A DNA stretch of 64,000 nt. Origin: Streptomyces sp. MUM 178J (GTDB taxonomy: Bacteria; Actinomycetota; Actinomycetes; Streptomycetales; Streptomycetaceae). Of this stretch, positions 16,770 through 26,046 are shown one piece after another. Both the position numbers and the translations under genes were made by a program. Each line of letters starts with the position of its first letter. Position 1 is the first letter of the stretch. The notes under the pieces are model-generated. The model did not search any database. It was not told the origin of the DNA and saw nothing but the letters and a program-made list of their open reading frames with translations. The stretch lies in the NCBI RefSeq assembly GCF_022414575.1, contig NZ_JADWYQ010000006.1, forward strand, positions 103,246 to 167,245. The letters are read 5' to 3'.

Positions 16770-18911
16770 TCAACTCTCCGGCCGCTGTGAACGCCCCGTG
16801 TAGAAGGCCACGGTGAGGTCCTTGACGAGCGCCTTGCGTTCGTAGTCGTCGAGTTCGACCAGGCCACGTGAGGTCAGCCGACTGACCGTGTCGTCGACCG
16901 CGTCCACGACCGACGTCAGCACGCTGTCCCGGTGCTTGGCGTCGATCGCCGCGATACGCCTACGCTGCATGGCCTCGGCCACCTCGGGCGCGTAGTCGAT
17001 TCGGGTGGGCTGTGCGGAGAACACCTCGATGCCGATGGTGCGGCACTCCGCCTGGAGCAGCCGGGTGAGCGAGTCGCCCACGGCCTCGGCGTTGCGCAGC
17101 GTCGGAGCGTCCTGGTTCAGCTGGTGGAAGACGTCGGCGGGAAGCTGGGACAGCACCCGCGCCACCGCGGACTCCACATGCTCGCGCAGAAAGCGTTCAT
17201 GGTCCTCCACGCCGAGCGCCGCACGCACCGTGTCATTGACCCGCCACACCACGAGCACCACGGCGCGCAGCGCCGTGCCGTCCGCGTCGACCACGGGCAT
17301 CGGATCGCTGCGCCAGTGCCGCAGCCTCACGTCCACGCGGCGGCGGAGCAGCAGCGGGCTCACCCAGAGCAGACCGGTGCGGCGGACGCTCCCGCGGTAC
17401 TCGCCGAAGAGCGTCAGCACCATGGCGTAGCCGACGCGGCCGCGACCGAGGCCGCCCAGGCCGAAGAGGGTGAGCAACACGCCCAGCGCGAGCAGGCACC
17501 AGACGCCGAAGCCGATGCCGTTGTACGTGTACGAGGGCAGCCCCAGCAGCCGGGTCAGCCAGCCGGGCAGCACCCCGGCGCCCCACAGCACAGCGCCGAT
17601 CCCGGCGGCGGCGGCCGACCCGGCGACCACCCCGATCCAGCCCGGCAGGGCCGGTCCCGGCCGCTCGGCCAGCTTGGGATCGAGGGGCGGCGCGGCCCGC
17701 GGCGTCAACGGCTCCGGCGCGGCCGGCCGCACCCTGGGCAGCTGCACCTTGGGGAACTCCCCGGTCAGGGACTTCCGGTTCACCACGGCGGGTGGCAGCG
17801 GGACCGAGCCCGTGTCGTCGTCGCGGAACAGCAGATGCACGGGGATCTCGGTGGTCGTCTCACTCGCGATGAGGGGGTCCCGGCGGGAGCGGCCGCCGGC
17901 GGTTTCAGCGCCCGGTCCGCCGCCCGGTCCGCCGGGGGGCGCGCTGTCGGACGGAGCGCCCGAGAGCAGGCTCACGTCCGACACGGCGGGTACGTGCGGG
18001 AGGCCGTCCGGACCGCCCGGGGCCGGGGCGCCCGTCATGCCCTGGTATCCGGCGGCGGTCTCTTCGAGCAGGTCGGCGGCGGAGTGGCCGGTCGCCACCA
18101 TGAAAACGGACCGACCGGACGAGCCCTCTGACCCGGTTCCCGCCGCCGCCCGGTCCGGCCCGCCCGACGCGGCGACGGCGATCCCGGCCTCGTACCGCGG
18201 TCGCATCGCCGAGGACTTGCCGGCGGAGCCGATGTACACACGCCCGCCCCGCCCGGCGGCCGACGCCGAACGAGCGTCGGCCCCCGGCCGGGCCGCGACA
18301 GGCCCCACCTCATACCCGGCCGCCGACGCCGACCGATCACCACCGCCACCGGCGGCACCGCTGGCACCGCTGGCACCGCTGGCACCGCTGGCACCGCTGG
18401 CACCGCTGGCACCGCTGGCACCGGCGGTCGAAGTACCCGAGGAACCCGAGCCCAAGCCGCCATTCGGCTCCGGACCCGCACCAGCCCGCCGCCCCGCAGC
18501 AACAGGCCCCGCCGCCGCTCGCCCCTGCGCGCCGGCGCGGTCGCCGTCGAAGCCGCCGGCCGCATCGACGGTCGGCGTCCCGGCCGCACCGGCGGAGGCC
18601 GAGCCACCGGCCGGTCCCGTGAACGAGGGAGCGGACGCGCCTCCGGTCCGGCCGCCCCTCGCCGCGTACGCGTAGGCGTTGCCTGCGGCGCCGGGGCGGC
18701 CCGTCGGCGAGGACGTGCCCATCGCGACCGCCCCCGCGCCGCCTTCGAGCGGGCGGACGTGCACCGGAGGGTCGACCTGCTCGCACGGTGCGCCCCCGTA
18801 CGGCGAGGCGTGGGCTGGGGCCGCGTCCAGGTGCTCGGGCGGGGCCTTCGGCGGGATCTCGGGCGGCGGCTGGGGCTCGCCGTACGGCTCTGCTGGTGGG
18901 GTGGTGTTCAT
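16770..18911 (-). CDS. SPFH/band-7 domain membrane protein with long disordered N-terminus
   Basis: 713 residues. Residues 1 to about 430 are disordered, rich in Pro, Gly, Ala and Ser, and include a (GAS)n tract. Two hydrophobic segments follow (GWIGVVAGSAAAAGIGAVLW and VWCLLALGVLLTLFGLGGL). Then comes a band-7/SPFH (stomatin-like) domain with VLTLFGEYRGSVRRTGLLWVSP, VLVVWRVNDTVRAAL and a predicted helix EVAEAMQRRRIAAIDAKHRD. SPFH proteins form membrane scaffolds. It sits between the LPMO and a peptidoglycan-binding-type protein, close to cslA, in the order known for S. coelicolor SCO2833-2837, so a role in organising tip glycan export is plausible but unproven. ATG with AGAGG upstream. Confidence 0.82.
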   Translation of the reverse strand: MNTTPPAEPYGEPQPPPEIPPKAPPEHLDAAPAHASPYGGAPCEQVDPPVHVRPLEGGAGAVAMGTSSPTGRPGAAGNAYAYAARGGRTGGASAPSFTGPAGGSASAGAAGTPTVDAAGGFDGDRAGAQGRAAAGPVAAGRRAGAGPEPNGGLGSGSSGTSTAGASGASGASGASGASGASGASGAAGGGGDRSASAAGYEVGPVAARPGADARSASAAGRGGRVYIGSAGKSSAMRPRYEAGIAVAASGGPDRAAAGTGSEGSSGRSVFMVATGHSAADLLEETAAGYQGMTGAPAPGGPDGLPHVPAVSDVSLLSGAPSDSAPPGGPGGGPGAETAGGRSRRDPLIASETTTEIPVHLLFRDDDTGSVPLPPAVVNRKSLTGEFPKVQLPRVRPAAPEPLTPRAAPPLDPKLAERPGPALPGWIGVVAGSAAAAGIGAVLWGAGVLPGWLTRLLGLPSYTYNGIGFGVWCLLALGVLLTLFGLGGLGRGRVGYAMVLTLFGEYRGSVRRTGLLWVSPLLLRRRVDVRLRHWRSDPMPVVDADGTALRAVVLVVWRVNDTVRAALGVEDHERFLREHVESAVARVLSQLPADVFHQLNQDAPTLRNAEAVGDSLTRLLQAECRTIGIEVFSAQPTRIDYAPEVAEAMQRRRIAAIDAKHRDSVLTSVVDAVDDTVSRLTSRGLVELDDYERKALVKDLTVAFYTGRSQRPES
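18354..18423. repeat. 9-bp tandem repeat encoding (Gly-Ala-Ser)n
   Basis: The unit GGCACCGCT (plus-strand sense) is repeated about seven to eight times almost perfectly inside the SPFH gene, encoding GASGASGAS on the minus strand. Because the unit is nine bases, slippage changes length without shifting the frame. Confidence 0.9.
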
Positions 18912-18988
18912 GGCTGCCGCCTCTGCTGGTCGTTCCGGCGTTTCTGTCGTGTGGGTGCGGTGCGTTCCCGTGGTCGGATCCCGTCGGG

Positions 18989-20455
18989 TCAGTTGAAGAG
19001 CCGCCGCCAGGTCTCCGGGCCCGGATAGCCGTCGGCCGCGGCGCCGCGCCAGCCCTGGGCGCGCTGGAAGGCCGCGACGTTGCGGCGGTCGGCCTCCGTC
19101 CAGCGGGGGCCTGGCCCGGACCGGTAGTGCGTTCCGTATCCGCGGGCGACGAGCTGCTGCCCGAGGCGGGCCACATGGGCGTTCGACCGGCCGGGGCGGA
19201 AGTGGGCCCGCCCCGGGAAGGCCGGGGGCTCCGCCGCAGTCCCGCCCGCACCGCCGGACCGCGCCGCCGGGATGTCATGGCCGTCCCCCGTCACCAGCCG
19301 CCGCCAGGTCTCCGGGCCGGGGATGCCGTCGGCGTCCGCGCCCCGCCAGCCCTGGGCAAGCTGGAACGCCTCGGTGGCGCGACGGTCCGCCTCGCTCCAG
19401 CGTGGACCGGGGGCCACGCTGTAGAAGCGCCCTCCGCCGCGCTCGACGAGCATCTCGCCCAGCCGGGTGAGGTGGGCGTTGTCAGCGCCCGGCCCGAAGG
19501 CCTCGGCGCCCGGGAACACGTCGACCGTGCTCTCGCTGCCGCCGGCGCCGCCGGTGCTGCTGGTGCCGGTGCCGGTGCTGCCGGTGCCGGTGCCGGTGCT
19601 GCCGGTGCCGGTGCCGGTGTCGCTGGTGCCGGTGCTGCCGGTGCCGGTGTCGCTGGTGCCGGTGCTGCTGCCGGTGCCGCTGGCGCTGGCGCTGGTGTCG
19701 CTGGTACTGGCGCTGGTGTCGCTGGTCAGGCCTTTGTAGCGGTAGGCCACATAGCTGTCGGAGTTGGTCCAGTACGCCATCGGCGTGGCCTGCTTGCGGG
19801 TATGCGGTGGGGTCTGCTCGTACGCGACGTAGTAGTCGTGCGTGTAGTCCGTCCAGCCGCCGAAGATCGTGACATGGGACCCGATGGTCGGGTTCAGCGG
19901 GTTGTGGAACAGCAGGATGTCGCCGGGCTGCAGGTCCTCCCGGGAGATCTTCGTGGCAAACAGCGCGAGGCTGCCCGTCCACTCGTTCCTCGGCAGGTTC
20001 CACGCCATGGAGACATAGCCGGAGCAGTCCTGGCGGTACCCGTCCGACCAGTACTTCTCCATGCTGTACGGGACCTTGGCCGCCACCCACTTCTTGGCCC
20101 GGTTGATGATCTCGGCCCGGGTCATGGGGCGGAGCGGCTCGGCCTCCTGCCCGTCGGCCGAGCCGACGGCGGGGCCAGCGAGCGGGCGTCCGTGCAGGGG
20201 GCCCGTGCCGCCCTGCACGGAGGGCGGGTCCGGCTCCGCCACCCGGTCCGGCCCGGTGGGGAGCCCGACCGCAGCCGCACCCCCTCCTCCGGCGCCGCCG
20301 AGCACCACGCCCGCCGCGGTCACCACGACCAGTGCCCGCCGACAGCCGTGCGCAGCCGGGTGCCCGCCCGCCGCGAGGGCCCTGCGCCGCTCGGCGCAGC
20401 CCGGGCAGTCGCAGTCGGCGGCCGGCTCGTACTCCTGGAACACCGGGACGGTCAT
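18989..20455 (-). CDS. Membrane-anchored putative amidase with two peptidoglycan-binding-type repeats
   Basis: 488 residues from ATG 20455, with GGGGAG just upstream. A Cys-rich start (DCDCPGCAERRRAL) precedes one membrane helix. An extracytoplasmic domain of NlpC/CHAP appearance follows, with DCSGYVSMAW, LQPGDILLF and GSHVTIFGGW giving Cys and His for a thiol amidase. A Ser/Thr/Gly linker then leads to two homologous C-terminal repeats of about 70 residues (HLTRLGEMLVERG..WSEADRRATEAFQLAQGWRGADADGIPGPETWRRL), a Streptomyces peptidoglycan-binding-like module. A role in remodelling cell wall where the CslA glycan emerges would fit the neighbourhood. It lies 77 bases upstream of the SPFH gene and may be co-transcribed with it. 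Confidence 0.78.
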   Translation of the reverse strand: MTVPVFQEYEPAADCDCPGCAERRRALAAGGHPAAHGCRRALVVVTAAGVVLGGAGGGGAAAVGLPTGPDRVAEPDPPSVQGGTGPLHGRPLAGPAVGSADGQEAEPLRPMTRAEIINRAKKWVAAKVPYSMEKYWSDGYRQDCSGYVSMAWNLPRNEWTGSLALFATKISREDLQPGDILLFHNPLNPTIGSHVTIFGGWTDYTHDYYVAYEQTPPHTRKQATPMAYWTNSDSYVAYRYKGLTSDTSASTSDTSASASGTGSSTGTSDTGTGSTGTSDTGTGTGSTGTGTGSTGTGTSSTGGAGGSESTVDVFPGAEAFGPGADNAHLTRLGEMLVERGGGRFYSVAPGPRWSEADRRATEAFQLAQGWRGADADGIPGPETWRRLVTGDGHDIPAARSGGAGGTAAEPPAFPGRAHFRPGRSNAHVARLGQQLVARGYGTHYRSGPGPRWTEADRRNVAAFQRAQGWRGAAADGYPGPETWRRLFN

Positions 20456-20650
20456 GCGCTCCCCTTCCACACCCATCAAGATCTTCTGACGCGCTGTCAC
20501 GTGCGCCAGTGTCTCAATCGTCTGGACATAACGCATTTTGACGGAAGAAAAGGAAAAAATGACAACACGACAGGCCGGTGAACCGCGAAGACGATCACAC
20601 GACGGTCCGGAGCACCCTTCGGCATCGGGTAGAGTTGTGCAGGTCAGCAG

Positions 20651-20724
20651 GCGCCGCTAGCTCAGTTGGTTAGAGCAGCTGACTCTTAATCAGCGGGTCC
20701 GGGGTTCGAGTCCCTGGCGGCGCA
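20651..20724 (+). tRNA. tRNA-Lys (anticodon CTT), copy 2, CCA not encoded
   Basis: Identical to the gene at 15645 over all 74 bases, but followed by CGC rather than CCA. A TAGAGT -10 lies at 20630-20635. The upstream GGTC-GGAGCACCC-TCGG block is shared with copy 1, so promoter and gene were duplicated together. Confidence 0.97.
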
Positions 20725-20735
20725 CGCGCAAGCCG

Positions 20736-20767
20736 AGACCCCCCTCACCAGCAGGTGAGGGGGGTCT
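20736..20767 (+). terminator. Terminator of tRNA-Lys copy 2
   Basis: AGACCCCCCTCACC (20736-20749) and GGTGAGGGGGGTCT (20754-20767) form a perfect 14-bp stem with a four-base loop. It differs in sequence from the terminator of copy 1. Confidence 0.9.
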
Positions 20768-20882
20768 GGTCATGTTCTGGGCAGTTTTTCTCCCTACGCC
20801 CCCCGGGCATCGTGCAACCGCGGAGCGAAGGCCGTGTGTCTGTAGAGACAGCGCGCAGCCGACACACTGCGGGGGGTTACGG

Positions 20883-22628
20883 ATGGCATCTGAGACCGGG
20901 CACCGTCCCGGCCGCCCGGCGACGGCCCTGCCGCGGTACGACTACGAGCACCACAGCCGACTCGCCGGCCCCCTCACCGGCCCCGACGACGACTCCCCAG
21001 GCGCCGCCGGCCGGCCCTACCGGGTGCGCTACCGCTCGCTGCTGTCGCAGGAGCCGCACCGCATCCGCGCCGCCCTGCTGCTGGGCGCCGCCCCCCTGGT
21101 CTCGCTGGGGCTGCTCGTCTGGCTGATGCAGCCCCGCCACTGGACCGAGCGGGACCCGAACCTCGACAACGACGCCCTCCTCGTCCTCGACGCCGTCATG
21201 CTCGTCTCGATCGGCCTGATCGAGCTGTTCCGCACCCTGAACGTCCTGTCCAACGCGCATGCGACGCTGGTGGCCCGCGACCCCGTCCCCGTCGTCCCCG
21301 AGACCGGCACCCGCGTGGCCTTCCTCACCTCCTTCGTCCCCGGCAAGGAGCCGCTGGAGATGGTGACGAAGACACTGGAGGCGGCCGTCCGCATCCGGCA
21401 CCGCGGGCCGCTGGACGTCTGGCTGCTCGACGAGGGCGACGACCCGGCCGTCAAGGAGGTCTGCGCCCGGCTGGGCGTACGGCACTTCTCCCGCAAGGGC
21501 GTCCCCCACTGGAACCGGCCCACGGGCCCGCACCGCGCCAGGACCAAGCACGGGAACTACAACGCCTGGCTGGATGCCCACGGCGACGCCTACGACTTCT
21601 TCGCATCCGTCGACACCGACCACATACCGCTGCCCAACTACCTGGAGCGGATGCTCGGCTACTTCCGCGACCCGGACGTCGGCTTCGTCATCGGCCCGCA
21701 GGTCTACGGCAACTACGACACCTTCGTCACCAAGGCCGCCGAGTCCCAGCAGTTCCTCTTCCACGCGCTGATCCAGCGGGCCGGCAACCGCTACGGAGCG
21801 CCCATGTTCGTCGGCACCTCCAACGCGGTGCGCATCCGTGCGATCCGGCAGATCGGCGGGCTGTACGACTCGATCACCGAGGACATGGCCACCGGCTTCG
21901 AGATCCACCGGGCCCGCAACCCGGCCACCGGGCGGAAATGGCGCTCCGTCTACACCCCCGACGTGCTGGCCGTCGGCGAGGGCCCGAGCGCCTGGACGGA
22001 CTTCTTCACCCAGCAGCTGCGCTGGTCCCGAGGGACCTACGAGACGATCCTCAAGCAGTACTGGAAGGGCTTCTACTCGCTGCCGCCGGGCAGGCTCTTC
22101 AACTACACCATGATGGTCATCTTCTATCCGATGTCCGCGCTCAACTGGATCCTGGCGGCTCTGAGCTGCGCACTCTTCCTGGGGATGGGCGCCTCGGGCG
22201 TGCATATCGACCCGGTTGTCTGGATGATGCTGTACGGCAACGCCTCCGCGCTGCAGATCGGCCTGTACGTCTGGAACCGCCGGCACAACGTCTCGCCCCA
22301 CGAGCCGGAAGGCTCCGGCGGCCTCGCGGGCATGGTGATGTCCGCGCTCTCCGCACCGATCTACGCGCGCTCGCTGCTGGACGCGGTGCTGCGCCGCAAG
22401 AGCTCCTTCGTGGTGACGCCCAAGGGCGACTCCTCCAGCCCCGACACGCTCTTCGGGACTTTCCGCATCCATCTGTTCTTCCTCGCCGTCTTCGGCGGAT
22501 CGCTGGTCTCCTCGTTCTTCTTCGGGCACGACCACCCGGCGATGATCACCTGGGCGGCGCTCGCCCTGCTGATTACGGCGGCTCCGATCGCGGTCTGGCG
22601 GCACGAGACCCGGGGGCACAGGACATGA
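20883..22628 (+). CDS. cslA: Cellulose-synthase-like glycosyltransferase CslA
   Basis: 581 residues from ATG 20883. A membrane GT2 synthase with two N-terminal helices (IRAALLLGAAPLVSLGLLVWLM, LLVLDAVMLVSIGLIELF), the catalytic domain, then several C-terminal helices. All processive GT2 motifs are present: DEGDD, the DxD in SVDTDHIPLP, ITEDMATG and the acceptor motif QQLRWSRGTYE. It makes a beta-1,4-linked glycan at hyphal tips in Streptomyces, needed for normal morphology and aerial growth. The following glxA start overlaps its stop (ATGA), the known cslA-glxA operon. The CslA product has been described as cellulose-like; chitin-like composition is debated. No PilZ domain is visible. Confidence 0.93.
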   Translation: MASETGHRPGRPATALPRYDYEHHSRLAGPLTGPDDDSPGAAGRPYRVRYRSLLSQEPHRIRAALLLGAAPLVSLGLLVWLMQPRHWTERDPNLDNDALLVLDAVMLVSIGLIELFRTLNVLSNAHATLVARDPVPVVPETGTRVAFLTSFVPGKEPLEMVTKTLEAAVRIRHRGPLDVWLLDEGDDPAVKEVCARLGVRHFSRKGVPHWNRPTGPHRARTKHGNYNAWLDAHGDAYDFFASVDTDHIPLPNYLERMLGYFRDPDVGFVIGPQVYGNYDTFVTKAAESQQFLFHALIQRAGNRYGAPMFVGTSNAVRIRAIRQIGGLYDSITEDMATGFEIHRARNPATGRKWRSVYTPDVLAVGEGPSAWTDFFTQQLRWSRGTYETILKQYWKGFYSLPPGRLFNYTMMVIFYPMSALNWILAALSCALFLGMGASGVHIDPVVWMMLYGNASALQIGLYVWNRRHNVSPHEPEGSGGLAGMVMSALSAPIYARSLLDAVLRRKSSFVVTPKGDSSSPDTLFGTFRIHLFFLAVFGGSLVSSFFFGHDHPAMITWAALALLITAAPIAVWRHETRGHRT

Positions 22629-24574
22629 GCACCTCCACCCACCGCAGCAGGCGTGCACGCCGCATCGCCGTCGTCGCCGCCGTGGTGATCGCCCTGGCCG
22701 GGATGAACGGTCCGGCCCTGTGGCGCTTCGCCTCGGAGCAGTACCACGAGTTCCGGATCAACCGGCCCGCCTACAAGGCGGCCAACGGCCACTGGGAGCT
22801 GCTGGACGTCCCCGGCGACTACCGGATCAACACCATTCACGCGGCCCTGCTGCACACCGGCAAGGTCCTGCTGATCGCGGGCTCCGGCAACGACCAGAGG
22901 AACTTTGACGCAAAGAAGTTCGAGTCGGTGCTGTGGGACCCCGAGACCGGGGAGTTCACCAAGATCCCCACACCCAAGGACATGTTCTGCGCCGGGCACA
23001 CCCAGCTCCCGGACGGCCGTCTGCTGGTCGCGGGCGGCACCAAGCGGTACGAGAAGCTGAAGGGCGACGTCACCAAGGCCGGCGGCCTGATGATCGTCCA
23101 CAACGAGGACCCCGACGCGCCCAAGACGCTCCCGGCCGGCACGAGGTTCACCGGCAGGGCGAACGGCAGGACCTTTGTCTCCAAGGACCCCGTCCTCATC
23201 GAGCGGGCGGAGAAGATATTCGACCCCGCCACCGGGAGGTTCCTGGGCACCGAGGCCGGACTCGCCCGTGTCTATGTGGAGGCCGAGCGTGCCGGGAAGC
23301 AGTACCAGACCGGCGCCGAGGACAACTACCGCATCCACGGGCTGACCGGCGACGACCGGCGCAATGTGTACGGCACGGCGCAGAAGCTGGCGCTCGACAA
23401 GAAGGACTTCCAGGGCATCAGGGAGGCCTTCGAGTTCGACCCGGTCGCGGAGCGGTACGTCCCCGTCGACCCGATGAACGAGGCCCGCTGGTACCCCACC
23501 CTGACCACCCTGGAGGACGGCAGGGTGCTCGCGCTCTCCGGGCTCGACGAGATCGGGCAGATCGTCCCCGGCAAGGACGAGATCTACGACCCCCGGACGA
23601 AGAAGTGGACGTACACCGGGATCGAACGCCGCTTCCCCACCTATCCGGCGATCTTCCTGCTGGCGGACGGCAGGCTCTTCTACTCCGGCTCCAACGCCGG
23701 ATACGGACCCGCGGACGTCGGCCGAGACCCGGGCGTCTGGGACCTGGAGACCGACGCCTTCGAGAGGATCCCCGGACTGAGCGACCCGGACACCATGGAG
23801 ACCTCGGCGACGGTGATGCTGCCGCCGGCGCAGGACCAGCGCTTCATGGTGATCGGCGGTGGCGGGGTGGGCGAGTCTCGCAAGTCGACCGCGAAGTCCC
23901 GGCTGGTGGACCTCAAGGACCCCAGCCCCCGCTTCCGGGACGGCCCCTCCCTCGACGAGGGCACCCGCTATCCCAGCGCCTCCCTGCTGCCCGACGACAC
24001 GGTCCTCGTCACCGGCGGCTCCCGCGACTACCGAGGGCGCAGCGCCTCCAACATCCTCCAGGCGCGGCTGTACGACCCCGAGAGCGGCGCCTACCGCAGG
24101 GTCGCCGACCCCGGGGTCGGGCGGAACTACCACTCCGGATCGGTGCTCCTGCCCGACGGCAGGGTCATGATCTTCGGCTCGGACTCGCTCTTCGCGGACA
24201 AGGCGAACACCCGGCCGGGCGCCTTCGAGCAGCGCATCGAGCTCTACAGCCCGCCCTATCTCCACCGCGGCCCCCGCCCGGAGCTGACGGACGGCCCCAC
24301 GACGCTCGAACGAGGCGGCGCCGCGGTCTTCCGCACCGTCGGCGACCCTTCCGCAATCCGCACCGCCCGGCTGCTGCGGCCGAGCGCCGTGACCCATGTG
24401 ACGGACGTCGACCAGCGTGCGATCGCCCTGAAGGTCACGGAGACGAAGGACGGCGAGGGCGTGCGGATCACGGTCCCGGGGAACAGGGCGCTGGTGCCGT
24501 CGGGGTGGTACATGCTCTTTGTGACGGATGGGGAGGGGAGGCCGTCGGAGGGCGTGTGGGTGCAGGTGCGGTAG
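22625..24574 (+). CDS. glxA: GlxA mononuclear copper-radical oxidase
   Basis: 649 residues, coupled to cslA. One N-terminal membrane anchor (RRIAVVAAVVIALAG) precedes kelch-type propeller repeats and a C-terminal Ig-like domain. Galactose-oxidase family ligands can be placed: C122 (KDMFCAGH) and Y290 (RWYP) for the Tyr-Cys crosslink, Y502-H503 (GRNYHSG) and H591 (AVTHVTDVD). All are intact, so an active radical copper site is expected. GlxA oxidises primary alcohols of the CslA glycan and is needed for its deposition. The two start codons overlap, which suggests matched production. A composite intergenic repeat follows before the convergent GH6 gene. Confidence 0.94.
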   Translation: MSTSTHRSRRARRIAVVAAVVIALAGMNGPALWRFASEQYHEFRINRPAYKAANGHWELLDVPGDYRINTIHAALLHTGKVLLIAGSGNDQRNFDAKKFESVLWDPETGEFTKIPTPKDMFCAGHTQLPDGRLLVAGGTKRYEKLKGDVTKAGGLMIVHNEDPDAPKTLPAGTRFTGRANGRTFVSKDPVLIERAEKIFDPATGRFLGTEAGLARVYVEAERAGKQYQTGAEDNYRIHGLTGDDRRNVYGTAQKLALDKKDFQGIREAFEFDPVAERYVPVDPMNEARWYPTLTTLEDGRVLALSGLDEIGQIVPGKDEIYDPRTKKWTYTGIERRFPTYPAIFLLADGRLFYSGSNAGYGPADVGRDPGVWDLETDAFERIPGLSDPDTMETSATVMLPPAQDQRFMVIGGGGVGESRKSTAKSRLVDLKDPSPRFRDGPSLDEGTRYPSASLLPDDTVLVTGGSRDYRGRSASNILQARLYDPESGAYRRVADPGVGRNYHSGSVLLPDGRVMIFGSDSLFADKANTRPGAFEQRIELYSPPYLHRGPRPELTDGPTTLERGGAAVFRTVGDPSAIRTARLLRPSAVTHVTDVDQRAIALKVTETKDGEGVRITVPGNRALVPSGWYMLFVTDGEGRPSEGVWVQVR

Positions 24575-24841
24575 CGCCTGCGGCGGGCTTCTTCCCCTCC
24601 CCCTACGCCCTGGGGGCCTGGGGACCCCCACTTCCCGAGACCGGGGCAAGCCCCCAGCCCCCGTATGGCCTTCGGCCGTGTCCTCAAACCCCTATGCCTC
24701 CTCCGGGAGACGCCCCCGGACGGGCTGGATTTTCCAGCCCGTGCGGCGCTCGAGGACGGAGGCCTCACATTCCGGCCCCGCCGGCGACTGAAGCGCGGGG
24801 GTTGCGGGGGGCAGCGCCCCCAGTTGCGGGCCCCGGAGGCG
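24575..24841. repeat. Composite intergenic repeat, copy 2
   Basis: Between convergent glxA and GH6 genes. Modules in order: a CTTCCCCTCC block, CACTTCCCGAGACCGGGGCAAG, CGGCCTTCGGCCGTGTCCTC, GACGGGCTGGATTTTCCAGC hairpin, and a GCGCTCGAGGACGGAG block, ending in a G-rich tail with GGGGGCAGCGCCCCC. Homologous modules occur at 10922-11114 and 49197-49380. No coding potential was seen. Confidence 0.72.
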
Positions 24842-25858
24842 TTACTTCACGTTGCGGGCGAGCTCCAGCGCATACCTCGGCCACCAGCCACCAGCCGGCG
24901 GCCCGCCCCGGCAGTCCCCGTCGGACTCTCCCGGACGCTTGATCCACAGATAAGCGTCGACAAGAGCGTCCGCGGTGCGGGTAGTCGGAGGCTCGCCCAG
25001 GGCGCGGCCCGGAGGGTTGCACCAGTTCTCCGACGGGTCGGCGCCGGTGTAGGGCCCGTTGCCGTTGCGGCTGGTGTCGATGACGAAGTGCTTGCCGCCG
25101 ACCTTCGACGACAGCGCCTTGCCGAAGGCGATGCTGGCGTCGGTCGGGTAGAAGTTGGAGACGTTCACTGCGAACCCGTCTGCCCGCTCGATTCCGGCCC
25201 GCCGCAGCGGCTCGTGCAGGGCGTCGGGCTGGGACCAGCCGGCATTGCCCGCGTCCAGGTACACGGTGGTGTGCGGCTGCTGCTTGAGGCGGGCGATCGC
25301 TCCGCTGAGCAGGGCGTACCGTTCGTCGTGGAACTCGGGGGGCGTACAGCTGTCGACCAGGTGCAGCACCGCGTCCGGCTCCAGGATCACCGTGGCCCGC
25401 CGGTCTCCGATGCCCCGCGCGACGTGGTCGACCCAGGCGCGGTAGGCGTCCCCGTCGGGTGCGCCGCCCCTGGAGAACTGTCCGCAGTCACGGTGGGGGA
25501 TGTTGTAGAGGACGAGAAGCGCCTCCCGGTCCACGGCGGCCGCGGCGTCGGTGAGCCGCCTGGTCTCGGCTTCCGGATCGCCGGGGCCGATCCACTCGGC
25601 GACCGGGCGCTGAGCGATCCGTTCGATCAACTCGGCGTTCCTCGACTCCCCGGCCGCACGGTAGTCGGCGGCCTGCCGGGCCGCGCTGCCGTCCGGGTTG
25701 ACCCAGTACGGCGCCCTCGCGGCGCGCTTTCCGCCGTCGGCGGACGGAGGGTCCCCGCCGTCGTCCGCTGAACATCCCGCCAACGACAGCACCGTCGCCG
25801 CCCCCGTCGTAATGGCCAGCACCCCGCGGAAGCGACCGCCCATATGACCGAAGTACAT
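24842..25858 (-). CDS. cslZ: GH6 endoglucanase lipoprotein (CslZ-like)
   Basis: 338 residues from ATG 25858, with GGGGGAAC six bases upstream. The N-terminus is a lipobox signal (TTGAATVLSLAGC), so the enzyme is anchored outside the membrane. The catalytic domain is GH6: LYNIPHRDCGQFSRGG carries the general acid Asp, VILEPDAVLHLVD the second Asp, and the NGNGP..ENWCNPPGRALG and LWIKRPGESDG segments shape the tunnel. It should cleave beta-1,4-glucan-like polymer. In S. coelicolor and S. lividans a GH6 gene (cslZ) follows cslA-glxA. Here it lies directly after glxA but on the opposite strand, separated by the repeat. Gene symbol inferred from family and position. Confidence 0.88.
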   Translation of the reverse strand: MYFGHMGGRFRGVLAITTGAATVLSLAGCSADDGGDPPSADGGKRAARAPYWVNPDGSAARQAADYRAAGESRNAELIERIAQRPVAEWIGPGDPEAETRRLTDAAAAVDREALLVLYNIPHRDCGQFSRGGAPDGDAYRAWVDHVARGIGDRRATVILEPDAVLHLVDSCTPPEFHDERYALLSGAIARLKQQPHTTVYLDAGNAGWSQPDALHEPLRRAGIERADGFAVNVSNFYPTDASIAFGKALSSKVGGKHFVIDTSRNGNGPYTGADPSENWCNPPGRALGEPPTTRTADALVDAYLWIKRPGESDGDCRGGPPAGGWWPRYALELARNVK

Positions 25859-26046
25859 CCGTTCCCCCTCGAAACCCTGCCGAGCTGCATGTCACCGGAC
25901 AAGACCGGGCGAATTCACCGGGCGGTTTCATCGTGGCACAGGGCCGGGGCGGGGACAGCCCCGACTGCCCTCCGGACCCGGCGGGTTCGCCGCCCTACAG
26001 GGGCCGCGACGGCACAGGGCCTCGGCGCTCCTTCCGGCCTCCCGTG

